From assembly GCA_012932865.1 (NCBI GenBank), contig SAXG01000131.1:1-64000 (forward strand): DNA of 64,000 nt. The letters are read 5' to 3'. Position numbers and translations under genes: made by a program. Positions 11,601-23,026 of the stretch are shown piece after piece. The notes beneath the pieces are model-generated. The model saw only the letters and a program-made list of their open reading frames with translations, was not told the origin of the DNA and searched no databases. Position 1 is the stretch's first letter. Each line of letters starts with the position of its first letter. Source of the DNA: Amylostereum areolatum. Taxonomy: Eukaryota; Basidiomycota; Agaricomycetes; Russulales; Stereaceae.

Positions 11601-12286
11601 CAACGCAATTTTCGCGATGGGTCTTGTGGGCGCGGGTACGAACAATGCTCGGCTAGCGCAGATGCTCCGTCAACTCGCGGGATACTATGCGAAGGAGCCA
11701 GATTGTTTGTTCATGGTCCGCATCGCTCAAGGTTTGGTCCACATGGGGAAGGGCACGATTGGCATCAATCCGTTCTTCATGGATCGGTCGGTGATGAGCA
11801 AGACTGCGGTGGCAGGACTGCTTGCGACGTTCACGGCATTTACGGACGCGAAGGCTTGTAAGTCGCATCGCATTTGCGTCGCCACAGGACACTGTTGCTG
11901 ACGGCTGGGGCCTTTCAGTCATCTTGGATAAGTACCACTGGATGATTTACTTCCTTGTGACTGCCATGTACCCGCGATTCCTGATCAGCCTGGATGAGGA
12001 GCTGAACCCGATGCCGGTCACGGTTCGCGTCGGACAGGTACGCTCCCTGTTTTCTTTCCCACACCGTGTTCTGACAAACGTGCAGGCGGTCGATGTTGTT
12101 GGTCAAGCAGGCAAGCCGCGAACGATCTCCGGCTTCCAAACGTACCAGACGCCTGTGCGTGTGGCGACGACGGAACGCGCAGAGTTGGCGACGGAGGAAT
12201 ACATCCCATTCGCTCCTATCCTTGAGGGATTCGTGATTCTTCAAAAGAATCCAGGATGGGAAGCGGAAGACAAGATGGACCTATAG
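8677..12286 (+). CDS. RPN1: 26S proteasome regulatory subunit RPN1 (PSMD2 homologue)
   Basis: Thirteen exons: 8677-8796, 8850-8906, 8963-9127, 9183-9655, 9706-9864, 9922-10160, 10209-10358, 10409-10515, 10570-10948, 11004-11416, 11467-11857, 11919-12037, 12086-12286. They sum to 2973 nt, 990 residues, the usual length for the family. RPN1 is the large base subunit of the 19S particle and docks ubiquitin receptors and shuttle factors. Diagnostic stretches include [19 protein letters not shown] near the N terminus, the repeat toroid from about [20 protein letters not shown] onward, and a C terminus containing [13 protein letters not shown] lysine/glutamate-rich linker at 11170-11325 interrupts the toroid. 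The N terminus is charged and disordered. The second intron appears to use a GC donor (AAG then GCACGC). The gene shows no frameshift. Confidence 0.97.
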
Positions 12287-12915
12287 CCGTTGAAGCCAGA
12301 TTGCGCTGTGTACTTCATGCTGTAACGCGATGCATACTCCATCCTCTTTATTACACTTTCTGCTGCTACGTACTGTAGACTGTAGTGGTAGATACGTGCT
12401 ACATTGTTCTCGAATGTTTTGTCAAAGATGTGGGGAGAGCGAGACCCGTGGGAAACTGATCAACGGTGATTTGGTTCCATTCGGTTAGCCGGCGGCGAAC
12501 GGGCGCTCCGAGGTTCCAACCGACCAACAAGATTTGTTCCCACTCGCTCCTCTCTGCATGGCGACCGTGTAGCCTGCTCTTCCTCGCTCCCTCCTTCGCT
12601 CTCTGCTCTACGACAACGACGATAACGTCGATCTCGAAGACGTGCGTGCCCTTTCGTCTGACCGCGCCGCCTTCTCTACAAGCACAAGTCCGACTTCCAC
12701 CACGGTACCACCCCATAGAAATTAGACGCGTTCAAGTTTCCGCGCGTTCTTCGGCTCTTCATTGGACATCCCCACTTTGCAAGGCTTTGTCACTACCACT
12801 TACATTATAATTTAACATGGTGCGTTTGGCCTTCTCTGTGCTTTGCTCGTTGTCTCAAGAACGACATCGACAGACTAATCGACCTACTTCCCCATCTCTG
12901 TCCCCACCGAGCCTA
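12287..12915. other. RPN1 3' flank and promoter region of next gene
   Basis: No separate gene. An upstream in-frame ATG at 12817 precedes a possible donor (ATG followed by gtgcgt), so the next gene could start there with a tiny first exon or as a 33-residue extension. Confidence 0.5.
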
Positions 12916-14583
12916 ATGTCCTCGTCGGACACTTCAGCCACCGGTTCCCAGCCATCTACCTCCCGTTTTTCTCCCCCGAGCACACCGCCACGAAATAGCC
13001 GGGGCAGGGCACCTGCGCGATATCCTCTCGCGCTCGCCAAAGGGAACGATCCGAGCCGCGTCCCTCTCCACCGCCGGGGCACGTCGCGCACTTATGAACG
13101 TTTGGAGGATCTTTTACGCGAGGCGGGATACAAGGAGACTCGCATATTTACCCCAGATTCGGAGCGGCGAGAAGGAGGCAACGCCATCAAGGAGGCCAGT
13201 GATCAGAGTCGCAGAAAGGGTGTCGGCGGGGCCGTCGTAGGATTCTTCGCAGGCCTTGTGCACGGTGGGGTGCAGGATCACCAAGAAACTGCTCCTCCAT
13301 TACCTGTTGTCCGACGCCGCGAGTCGTTCTCTCTACCTCCGTCCCCACTCGGCCACAAGAATGTCACAGCTGCACAAGACCGTCCTGCGTCCCCCATCTC
13401 AGGTTACGCGTCTTCTTCGTCCTCCAAAGCGCCAAGCCGCGCTCGCCAACAGCGCCAACCCTACTCCCATCACGCCCATCCTCACGCCCATCATCCGCAC
13501 CCGCACCCGCACCATCGTATTCGTCAATACATCGCCGACGAGCGCGTGATTCGCCCCCAGCCTTCACTGCCGACTTACACCGAAGCCTCCCCTGCCCGTG
13601 CATATCTTCGTCACATGGCCTCCGCTCCGTCCATGCAGCGATCCCCTCACACCGCTTCCAGTCCGGATGTCCGTCGTCGGGTCGTCGATTTGGACGAACA
13701 ACCTCCAATGCCTGCCACATGGCTCGAGACCGTTGCCCGGGCGATCCTTGGTGTGCCAGGTGCCCACGCTGGTGGGCCAACTCCTGCGGCGCCTGACACC
13801 TCGCCAGTGGTTTCATCCGCTGCGTTTACATCCCACCCTGCATCGCGCAGCAGCACGATTCGTGGACGGCGACCAGCGATGCCCTTGTCCGACAACACCA
13901 ATGGTGCATTGAGGGGGCGCAAGCCACGCCTTGATACGAGTTTGGCCCCGCCGACGTTACTGACAAGCGTGCAACCTGCATCCCCTGGACTGGTCGTGAT
14001 GACGCAGGTTGTGTGCCGTTCTGCTCCAGCGTCGCGTTCGACATCGCTGGCCAGACCGAGGGATGTCGCTGCGGACATGGGAAGCGTGCGTGGCAAGGGT
14101 AAACCTAAACCGAAGGCGAAGGCGAGGACGACAGGAAAGGGGCGCAAGACGGGTGGCCCGAGTTTGAGCGGACGCGTGGAAGGAGATGGGTGGGAGGCGG
14201 AGATGGAGGCGGACGGTGAAGAGGAAGAGGAGGAGGAGGGTGAGATTAACCTCGCGCGACTGTTCGTAAGCCCGAAACGCCAGCAGTCCATCCAGTCTCT
14301 CCGACGGCACTTGCATCGCCCAACGCACGGTCTTCGAACGGCGAGTGGCGTTTCTCCGATCCCCGCTATACCGTGGTCACCCGAAGACGACGATATCCAG
14401 CCCGCGAGCGAAGGCGAATGGGAACAGCAGCGTCTTCGCGCCCGGCTGAGGAAGCGAAGGGAATCGCTCAATGCGGGGGATTGGCTCGCGGGGGTGAGGG
14501 AGGGGACGGAATCCCCAGCGAACACTCGCAAGCGACGCGGCTTGCCGCGGACATGGGCACAGGATGGGGCGGAGAGAAGTTAG
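12916..14583 (+). CDS. Unknown serine/proline-rich basic protein
   Basis: Single exon from ATG 12916 (MSSSDTSATGSQ), 555 residues; the same frame is open back to an ATG at 12817. The only fold-like segment is near residues 57-80 (YERLEDLLREAGYKETRIF), followed by a short hydrophobic stretch (VGGAVVGFFAGLV, about residues 100-112) that could be a weak membrane segment or a buried helix. The rest is disordered, with a histidine-rich patch, a basic KPKPKAKARTTGKGRK stretch that resembles a nuclear signal, an acidic EEEEEEGE run, then an arginine-rich tail. I recognise no family. Codon use and GC match neighbouring genes and no indel is needed, so it looks like a real, fast-evolving fungal protein. 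Confidence 0.75.
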   Translation: MSSSDTSATGSQPSTSRFSPPSTPPRNSRGRAPARYPLALAKGNDPSRVPLHRRGTSRTYERLEDLLREAGYKETRIFTPDSERREGGNAIKEASDQSRRKGVGGAVVGFFAGLVHGGVQDHQETAPPLPVVRRRESFSLPPSPLGHKNVTAAQDRPASPISGYASSSSSKAPSRARQQRQPYSHHAHPHAHHPHPHPHHRIRQYIADERVIRPQPSLPTYTEASPARAYLRHMASAPSMQRSPHTASSPDVRRRVVDLDEQPPMPATWLETVARAILGVPGAHAGGPTPAAPDTSPVVSSAAFTSHPASRSSTIRGRRPAMPLSDNTNGALRGRKPRLDTSLAPPTLLTSVQPASPGLVVMTQVVCRSAPASRSTSLARPRDVAADMGSVRGKGKPKPKAKARTTGKGRKTGGPSLSGRVEGDGWEAEMEADGEEEEEEEGEINLARLFVSPKRQQSIQSLRRHLHRPTHGLRTASGVSPIPAIPWSPEDDDIQPASEGEWEQQRLRARLRKRRESLNAGDWLAGVREGTESPANTRKRRGLPRTWAQDGAERS

Positions 14584-15270
14584 GAGCGGTGGGTAGGTGT
14601 TGTTGTCCCATCTTCTAGATCAGCCGAATTGATTCGAATGTCGACTGTCCAGGTGCGGCGGGTTTAGGCTCCTGGCTGTCCTCGGAGGAGCTGTGTCTTT
14701 ATCCTAGGTTCCCTGAGGTTCTGCCGTTGCAGAGTTTATCGGCAGAGATCATGCGGACTGTTTATGTCCCCCTCGATGGTCGCAGCACTCTGTTTCCGGC
14801 AGGAGGACACGTTGCACTTCTGTGAGCCTCGTGGAGAAGCGCGGAGAGTTTATGCTGCCCGTTCCATTTCCTAGGACCCGGATGGAGAATTTTCTGGTAA
14901 CGTCATTATGCATAATCGATTTTTGGTGGCCTGTATTGCATAGCCCTGTTACATATCGCTGCAGCGCCTCGTGCGCCACACAATAATACACATACGAAGA
15001 GGGGGGATTTCGGGTAAGCTCTGGACGTATTCTGGGAACGCGGAGGACAATAAGGTGCGGTGGGAGCGAAACCGGGAGTAGGGACAGAGGCGAACTGAAC
15101 GCGATGGGCTTTTCAACACGATCACGTGGGAAGAGGCTACATAAGTGCCGTGGGTTTCACATTTGCTGTCGCTGGGCGGCTGCCATTTTGAACCTAACCG
15201 TGTCGACCGTCGCCTTTTCCTTTCTTCGCTCGCCGTTGTCCCCGCCCCCCGCCCCCGCCCCTCGCTCGCC
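14584..15270. other. Intergenic spacer
   Basis: No gene is visible. The last 200 bases are C- and T-rich, as in fungal core promoters and leaders, and lead to ATG 15271. Confidence 0.5.
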
Positions 15271-18156
15271 ATGCCTTTGTCCACCTCAACAAACTTCCAC
15301 GCCAACAAACACCAGTCCTTCAACGTCCCCGCTTCAGCTCCGGTCACCCCCGCTTATTCCCGCCACCATCACCCGTCCTCGGACGGCCCCCCGCCGGTCA
15401 CCCCCCAGCGCATTCCCCGCTCACAGAGACATCAAACTCAGCTCCAGAACTACTTCAACTCGCCGTTCACCCCGTCAAGCACCCTCTCCACCCCTTACAC
15501 GCCTCTCGGTCTCCGTACCCCCTGGTCGAACAACTCAGCGCTTACCACCCCAGGCTCGGTCAGCAGCGGCAAGCACCGTCACGACTACGAAAACTCGTTC
15601 GAGAGCCCCTTGCATGAGCGAGACCGCAAGGGTCGTGCAGACAACACCGACGATTGGCGATCCCGCGCAAACGAGAACGGTATCCGGGTAACGCACGGCG
15701 CGCACGCTCGATACGATGACGACGAGAGTGCGTTTTTCTCCGCTCCTCCTTCTCCTTCCTCGTCCCGTTTTTCCCTCGTTTCCTTTCTTGTGCCCCATTT
15801 GGCCGCCTTGGCCCCCGCCGCTTTCGCGCTCGCTATATGCGCATATATTCACCCATTTTTTCGACTGGATGGACGAATCGGTGCTGACGGCTTCTTTTCC
15901 TCACCCCTATGTGTTGTTTGCCATGCATGTACGGCGATTCTCCCGCTTCTTCATTCCGCCTGTCTCCTGATCCCATCGCCGTCTTAGATTGCCCGTTCCC
16001 GTTTGCAGATGGTGCGTGGCGTGCCCCATTCTCCTTCCCTTGCCGAATTTGCGCTGACCGTTCGCTTCTGCGCTGCTTTGTTCGTCCTCGTTCACAGCCG
16101 GTCAGTGTCCTGACCGTTTCCCGCCTGGAAGCGGACGCATATACTCATTCATATCGGTGCAGTCATCAGCGCCCCACCCCTCTTTTCCGCCGCCCCACGC
16201 CGTCCTCGTGCCCATACCCAAGTTCTTCATTCGCCTCCGCCCGTGGCCCCGGCGCAACCCCACACCCCTGCTCGGCGTACCCTCGCAGCTTTGAACACCC
16301 CTTCACCCCGTGCCTCCAATGTTGACAGACTCAAACTCAAAGGCTCTCTCACCGACCCGGCTTATTCCCGTAGACGACCTGCGTTCGGTCAGGTGCGTGC
16401 ACTTTTGCCTCATCTCCACCTCGTTACATTGTCCGGTCGCTGACTCAGCTGCCTAGTCCGACCTTTTCGACATCGAGGAGAACGAGTACGCCGCGTATCC
16501 ACCGATCTTCCCTGCTCAGCCTCTCGCTCTCCCCCTCGCCCTTAACGACCCCTTTGATGGCTCTGGGTTTCCTGGCATTGGCGATTCTCTGCACAAGCTT
16601 TCCCGTTTCCACGTTCCGGATCCGATCAGACACGAGGTGCCGCCACCCCCACCACGGGATGATGCGTGTCCTGTCTGCGGTAACTCGTCTGCATCGCGAG
16701 TGGAACTCCTCCCGTGCGAACATGTTTTGTGCTCCGGCTGCTTCACAAGCTCGTTGAACATCGTGGGCGAGAAGACCATGGAATGTGCAGTCTGCCACCA
16801 GGGCGTAGAGAGCTTCCATATGCGCACCGTGGCCGGTCCACGTTCCACTCCCCTGCAATTCAATCCGGATTTCGATAGCATGTTCGATCCCGAACGGCCG
16901 AACTTCTTCGAGCTTCAGCGGTCCTCAACACCGGTAGGAATGACTAGCCGATCGCGTACGGGCGAGTCCCCGGTGCTGCGAATTGACAACGTTCCCTGGG
17001 TGCGGTCCCCTTTATTCGCCGCGCGGCCAGGATGGATTTCTGATTTCGTTCCTTCACGTTATAGGACATCACACCTCCTGCCATCCGGTCCTGGTTGAAG
17101 CACCCTGTCAAACGCGTGCACGTTCTACTCGACCGCAAGGGAAAAACACAGAGCCATGCCTTTGTTGAAATGGTGGACGAGGAGGCGGCGCGTGCCGCGC
17201 TGCGGACGGCACAGAACTCGGTCCTTGGTCGAGGGAAGCGTGCACGTGGCGTCACTGTGACGCGCAGTGGCCAGCAAGAGCTGATGAAGGCGCTTTTCCC
17301 CGCGTGGCGTGGACATTTCGACGGAGAGAAGCCCTCGATCATGGGTATGGGTGAAGCAGACCAGATCGCTGCGTTGAGCGTTGGTTTGGTGGAGGATGTG
17401 GAGCTCCGGTCGTTGTTGCATCTAATCCGTGCGCCCGATGTAAGTTCCCAGCTGCTATCTTAAATGACTCTACGACTGACGAGCGCCATACTAGTCGCAC
17501 TTTCTCAAGGTCCCTTCCCTCCCGTTTCACTCCCTCATCAGTATGTTGTCCAAATTCCCCGGCAGCCCGGACAGTCGCCAGTTTTGGACCCCGACCACGC
17601 GCGACCTATTGTTCGGTACGTTGACTCGTTCGACCGTCTCGGTAGAGTTTATGCTTATGTCCGAGTGTCTGATTTACCGCAGACATCACTTTCGGTGAGT
17701 CATTCTGGCAATTATATATTTGCACTCAGCTGACCTGCCCGCCTTCGGGATTATAGCTGCGATCCAGATACTGGCCACGGACGATGGCAAACGGCGTGAC
17801 CTCAACGATCCCGAACTGCTGGCGCAGTTGCTCCACGTAGCAATTCATTGTGATGGTATGTCTCCGTGCGTTATGTTGTACGGGGTCTAACACAAATCCT
17901 AGCCTTCACTATCGAGCAGCGCGCGACCCTCGCGAACCTCGTGGATACCTCTCCCGTAATGATGAGCCCGGCCTCATCTGTCAGTGGCCTGAGCGCTGTC
18001 ACCGATCTGTCGTCACCCGACGCGCATGTTCTTCGGAGCATGCAATATTCTCAGCAGCATCCTCCGCAACAGCCGTACCGCCAGCTGGCGCGCGAGTTTG
18101 GCGTCGACCCGCATGTTGTGGAAGCGCTTGCCCAACGTCTTTCGGGCATCTGCTGA
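15271..18156 (+). CDS. RING-finger protein with RRM-like domain
   Basis: The start is ATG 15271 (MPLSTSTNFHANKHQS). The first exon runs to about 15726. The exon path between there and 16162 is not resolved. From 16457 it is clear: exons 16457-16999, 17065-17439, 17495-17615, 17683-17694 (a 12-nt micro-exon), 17757-17855, 17903-18156, together 1404 nt in frame. A C3HC4 RING (CPVCGNSSASRVELLPCEHV, then CSGC and CAVC) lies at about 16667-16800. An RRM-like segment follows (RVHVLLDRKGK, then SHAFVEMVDEEAARAALRT) at about 17112-17215. A RING next to an RNA-binding fold suggests a ubiquitin ligase acting on mRNA-bound targets. That role is inference. The N terminus is threonine/proline-rich and disordered. 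Confidence 0.8.
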
Positions 18157-19731
18157 GACGGCCCACGAACATGGCTCAAGCCTTTCCCCATAGACACGGC
18201 CTCCTTCAACGCAACGTTTTCGTGCAATTTTCACCTCATCGCCAACGACATTACTCGCATCATGGACTGCCTTTCCCTCTTCTCACGACTTGCAAAATGC
18301 CCCTTCACGGATTTCTTCTTTCTTTCTCAGGATTTTTCATGCATACTGGGTTCTGCTACTCCTCCCGGGAGATCCCAATCCACCGCCCAAGCCCGCGTGC
18401 GGGCGCGGCTCATGATCACGATCACGACTTCCATGCTGGCACCTTCTCTCCGTCTCCTGCACACAAAGATGACTTGATTCAAAACCCCCCACCCATGCAT
18501 ATCATCTTCACTCCCCGTTTCCCTTCGCCCTTTACCTTACGCGACTAATTCTTCCACCGGTTTATATGCTCTCGTACCGCCCCCGTACCCTATTTCTCGC
18601 TTTGAGTCTGCAATCGCTTTCGTATATGCTGCCTGCTGCCATACATACTCTCTACCGTTCAGTGGATCCCCTTCGCCCTTGCCGCCTCCTCACCCCCTCC
18701 ATTTCCCCGTTCTCTTGCACCCGTTCCCGCCTTCTCCCCACTCACCCACTGCCACCTTTCACCTCCCGCCCTCTCATCCCCCTTTCCCACATTCAGCGCT
18801 GTATCGTATTATATGCATGGCGAAATCGTCCCTCTTCCCTTCCCAATCGTGTATCATCGCGCCCCAAAAGCTGCAAATACTGTACTTAGATGTTCCCTGC
18901 CCCCCCTCCCCTACCGCCCCCTCCCCTTCTCCATATCTTCGGTCTTCATGCGTACTTTCTTTTTTTTCGTCCTTTGACTCCGCGCAGGCGTAGTACACGT
19001 ACGGTTCTTCGACTTCGGTGCGCCGTGCGCTTCCCAGGGTTTTTCCTCCTTCTCTTTTTGCGTTCGCGATGTCCAACCCATTCCATGTGGAACTTTATTT
19101 TTATAACGCGAGGGACAGTCTTCGAAGGTCGACGCGCGTCCGGTGTGAAGATCCGTTGGTATATAAAAGAATAAGTCTAGCGGGCGTATCGTTTACTGTA
19201 GTCGTACAGGGTCGGGGGCTCCAAAGCCCATCGAAAAGGGCGAATGGAACAACTAATATGTATGTGCGTGCGTGCGTGCATTCGTGGTGTGTATGGGTAC
19301 GGGTCTTCGTGCGGGTAGTGTAGCATGTGAACTCGCGACGTGCATGGGGGTAGAAGATAGGGGCTATCCAGGGGGTGGAAGGAGGGGGTGGAGACCGTGG
19401 ATGTAAAGTAAAGTTCATGTTAAGTGGATTCGATGGCGTGGAAATGGCCGGGGGGGAGGGGGAGAAGGGGTGCGCTACCAGCCCCACCGCGGAGAACGCG
19501 TTTCTTTACTCGAATGCGGGTTGAACGCTGAGCCCGTAGGGCTGGATACCTCGGACGAGAGCGGGGTGGACGACCTAGAAGAGTACGCCGAAGGAGGCGG
19601 GGAGGGTGCGGGAGATGCGTGAGAAACGAGGTGCGGTGGGGAAGCGAGAATGAGGGAGAAGGGGGTGGAGGATGCGTGGCGATGCGAAGACAAAAAAAAG
19701 GGAGTGAGAAAGGTGAAGGGAGAGAAGTGAA
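18157..19731. other. Long pyrimidine-rich convergent spacer
   Basis: Between two convergent genes (plus strand ending 18156, minus strand ending 19732). Open frames here are C/T-rich and not protein-like. It should hold both 3' UTRs. No RNA gene or repeat family was recognised. Confidence 0.55.
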
Positions 19732-21537
19732 CTACCAGTTCCAATCGTCGTCGTCGTCGTCGTCCTGCGCGGGGGCAGCGACGTTGGCGGCAGACGTGTT
19801 GATGGGCGCGGGGGATCGGGGGGTCCCCTTGGGCGTCGGCATCGCCTTGGGCTTGGGCTGAGGCTTGAGTGGGGCGGGTGTGCGTGGGGATGCGGACGAG
19901 TCCGGGAGCATGACGCCGCTCAGGCCGAGGCCGGGCATATCGTCGTCTTCGTCGAGAAGAGACTTGCGGGAGGGAGAAGGGGAAGGGGTCGCACGCGATC
20001 CAGGACCAGGACTCAGCCACGTAGACGAAGGGGCGGGCGAGCAGGGCGCGGGCGACGACGTAGGGGACAGCGCCGCGAAAAGGGACTGGGAAACGTCCGA
20101 AATGAGCACGGACGCGCGCTTTTGTGACTTTGTGAATCTGGAGAAGTCGATGAGGACCGGGAGAGAAAGGTGATGGAAAAAAGCTTACGTCCTCCCGCTC
20201 TCCGACCAACGCTTCCCGACACTGTCCATCCATCCTTGAGCGGCGGAGATGTCCATGTTCACGCCCATGGCGGCGAGGGAGCCGATGCCCGGGACGGATG
20301 CGGGCGGAGGAAGCGTACTCGGCCGTCGATGATGGCTGTCGTCTTCCACCTCGACTGGAGCCGGGACCGGGACGAGCGATGCTGCGTCGCGCGACCGTCT
20401 TCGGAGGCCCCTCGCGCTTGCGGCCGTGTCTTTCGACGACGACAAGAATGCGGGATTCGGGCTAAACGTCGGCGTTGCGCCGGTGTCGCGCACGATGAGC
20501 TCCTCGACGGGTTTCTTCTGTCCGACCAGGGTCTCCTCGGAGGCGTGCTTCGCGTCTGGTTCTTCCTCGAGCGAGGACGCGCTGCTCTGGGAGAACCGCA
20601 CGCTGCTGTTCGTCGTCGTGGCGCTGGAGGTGGTCGTGGAGGCCGACGGACTGGATGCGTGTGCTTGGCGCTTTGCGAAAGGAGATGGACGTTGGGCGGA
20701 CGAGTGCGTACGAGGACTAGGGGAAGGTTCGGCCGCAGGGGGCGCGAGGGCGAGGATGCGACCGAGTGAGGGCATGTTCTCGAGCAGGCTGTCTAGTCCG
20801 GAAGCGGACGGCGCATGGCGGGAAGTGGGAGGAGTCGAGGGGAGGGGCGCTGGGGGGGACGCGGACGGGGCAGAGGCGGCGATGTTGAACGTCTTGCCAA
20901 AGTCGCGACGGACGATGCGTTCCCAGGCCTGCTTGAGCGCCAGCAGTTCCGATTCGTGCACGGCGAGCTGCGAACGAAGCTCGAGACATTTCGACTCTTT
21001 CTGCGCGATGAACTGCAACAGCGGCGCGTGTCTGGCGGGAGGTATCACTGTGTCAACACGCCTATATACACATACGGCAACGAGAGAAAGGGCGCACTTC
21101 TCGGCGAGCGTGAGCACGTTTGCTTCCGTCTTTCCGCCACCGTCGCCCACCCCGGCAAACATGCTCCTCCGCCGAACCTCCTTCGCGTCGCGATTGGGCG
21201 TGATGGCGCCGAGGGCGACAGAGGCGCGTTTGTACGCGTTGTTCGGGGGCGGTATGCGCGGGGACCATGAACGCGGACTGTCGCTGGGAAAGTAGGAGAT
21301 GGAGCTCTGTCTCCTGTTCTCCGGGCGTCGGGACGCGGTGCGGGGTACGCCGGTCAAAGGCGGGTCGGCGAGGGAGTGGGAGTAGGATGTGGGAGAAGAG
21401 GACGTTGAAGGAAGGGGAAGCGGGGCCGTTTGAGGGCCTGGCGAATCTGAAAGCGAGCGGGAGGGTAGATGCAGCGGTCGGGGAGCACCGGTGGAGATGG
21501 TGAGCGCACCGCGCTTGCTGGTGCCCGGCTGATCCAT
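19732..21537 (-). CDS. Unknown coiled-coil protein with acidic WNW C terminus
   Basis: Two exons: 20189-21537 and 19732-20137, joined by a GT-AG intron (20138-20188). Together 1755 nt, 584 residues, starting MDQPGTSKRGALTIST. The N-terminal third is serine/proline-rich. A central helix (about LQFIAQKESKCLELRSQLAV through LLALKQAWERIVRRDFG) is predicted to form a coiled coil. The C terminus ends in an aspartate run followed by WNW, a short acidic-aromatic tail of the kind often used for docking. A segment near 21020-21080 (VYRRVDTVIPP) looks less conserved and may be an undetected intron, but no splice pair keeps the frame. No family recognised; probably a fungal cytoplasmic or vesicle-related protein. 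Confidence 0.75.
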
Positions 21538-21847
21538 GGCGGGGGCGGCGGGGGCGGCGGGAGCGGCGGGGAGGAAGGCGGGGAGGACGTTATGAACGTC
21601 TGAGACGATGACGGGAACGACGAGATGAAAAGCGAAGACGCGGTGAACGACCTCGGTCTCGGCCATCGAACGCTTTGGCCGTGTCTCTATGGCAGCCATT
21701 GCGTTCGTCCACGTTCCTCTCCCGCCCACTTTCTCTCGCGATACATATACTTGCATTCCAAAACGTGATGTATTTTGCATGAACGTCGAACACATGAACA
21801 CACATCGCGCACACCGTCTATCTCCGCCCTAGACCACACCAGGCTGT

Positions 21848-22429
21848 CTAATGTCCCGACCCGCTCTCCTTCTCCGCCTCCTTCAGGAAGTTCTTGATGC
21901 TGTTCAAACGACCGTTCACAAACCCGCCCTGAATCAAAAGGAACACCGTGCACGTACAAGTCCTCCTCATCCCTGTAAGAAGAAAATGCGGCGATCAGCT
22001 CAATGCAACCAAGGAAGACGCGGGCAAGCAAGCCGATGCGCCAATTTCCACCAGGTTCACCGCCAACTCACGACCGCGTACAGGAGAGAGAACACTCACT
22101 TTGAGCTCGCGTCCACTTTCACGCTCTCCTTGACCTCCTTCAGCGACTTGGGCGCGTCCTTGGACCCTCCTGACGTAGCGGCCACCGACAGGCCAACTGT
22201 AGAGATAAGCGTACCCAACGCGAGGTACTCGGTTTTGATGACACGGCCAAGGATAGTACTACACGCGTAAATTGTGAGGTCGGACGAGGGCACGAACAGC
22301 GAATGTCCGAAGAGAACCAGGGCGTATAACGGGACGTGCAAACCAGCCAAAATACGGCAAGCGCAATATGATTGAAAACATTGTCAGTGGGTCGTTTTTA
22401 AAAGGCGAAGAAATAACGCACTAAGACAT
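21848..22429 (-). CDS. ATP19: Probable mitochondrial F1Fo ATP synthase subunit k
   Basis: The first exon is only 8 nt (22422-22429, ATGTCTTA). It splices over 22259-22421 to exon 22100-22258, giving MSYTILGRVIKTEYLALGT, which fits the YTILGR...EYLALGT pattern of fungal subunit k. One hydrophobic helix follows, then a lysine/glutamate tail. The last exon (21848-21972) encodes DEED and ends FLKEAEKESGSGH. Within it the frame needs either a 25-nt removal (unusually short for an intron) or a one-base correction. Expected length is about 88 residues. In the complex, subunit k sits in the inner membrane at the dimer interface. Identification rests on pattern and size, not an alignment. Confidence 0.6.
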
Positions 22430-22552
22430 GACGAAGGATGCAGAAGTGAGTGGGACCGTTGGAATGTGTCCGACAGCGAGCAAGCACTTCCGGCCTTCAC
22501 CGGGACTTCCCGAGGTTTAGTATGTAATTTATTTTACTCCACATCTTCACAT

Positions 22553-22630
22553 GGCCGCCTGGCGAAATGGCATCGCGTCTGACTACGATGACGTTATCAG
22601 GAGATTGCAGGTTCGACCCCTGCGGTGGTC
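22553..22630 (+). tRNA. tRNA-Arg(ACG): tRNA-Arg (anticodon ACG) with 7-nt intron, second copy
   Basis: Same cloverleaf as the gene at 8418-8495. The two exons are identical base for base, but the 7-base intron after position 37 is TGACGTT instead of TTGCGTT. It is followed by AATTTTTGC, a pol III terminator. Orientation is opposite to the first copy, about 14 kb away. Confidence 0.93.
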
Positions 22631-23026
22631 AATTTTTGCGCCCTGTCACTTTTATCAATGTCTATATTATATTATCTAAGGCGGCGAGTTTGAACTTTGA
22701 AGGGCCCCATTCAGATCGTGAACTTATACACTAAACGTTGATACAAGATCGTGTTGCCCGCAGCGGGGACCGCAAACGGGGGACAAGAAGCACAGGACGC
22801 AGAGCGAGCCAGTGTGTTTTGGAAAGGAGAAGTCGGTTTCATTTGATACATATACATAAGAAAGTGCAGCATAAGAGACACCCCAATACGTAACCTAACC
22901 CTACACTCTTGTGTGCCCACGTCGAGAAAAGAGGCGAAAACCCGGAAAACAACAGAGATAATGTTATGCACTTGCAAGCGTTCGTGTTTCTTGGACTCGG
23001 AGCGGAGCGCCCGGTCGAGAGTGAGA
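22631..23026. other. Laccase 3' flank
   Basis: No gene. Convergent to the tRNA; should contain the laccase 3' UTR and poly(A) region. Confidence 0.5.

Noticed and set aside
20980..21090. Possible 44-nt intron inside the coiled-coil gene (gtatgt...gccag)
   Set aside because: Removing it shifts the frame of the well-supported coiled coil downstream; read-through stays open.
20426..21295. Plus-strand open frame opposite the coiled-coil gene
   Set aside because: No recognisable domain; the minus strand has matching splice sites and an open frame through both exons.
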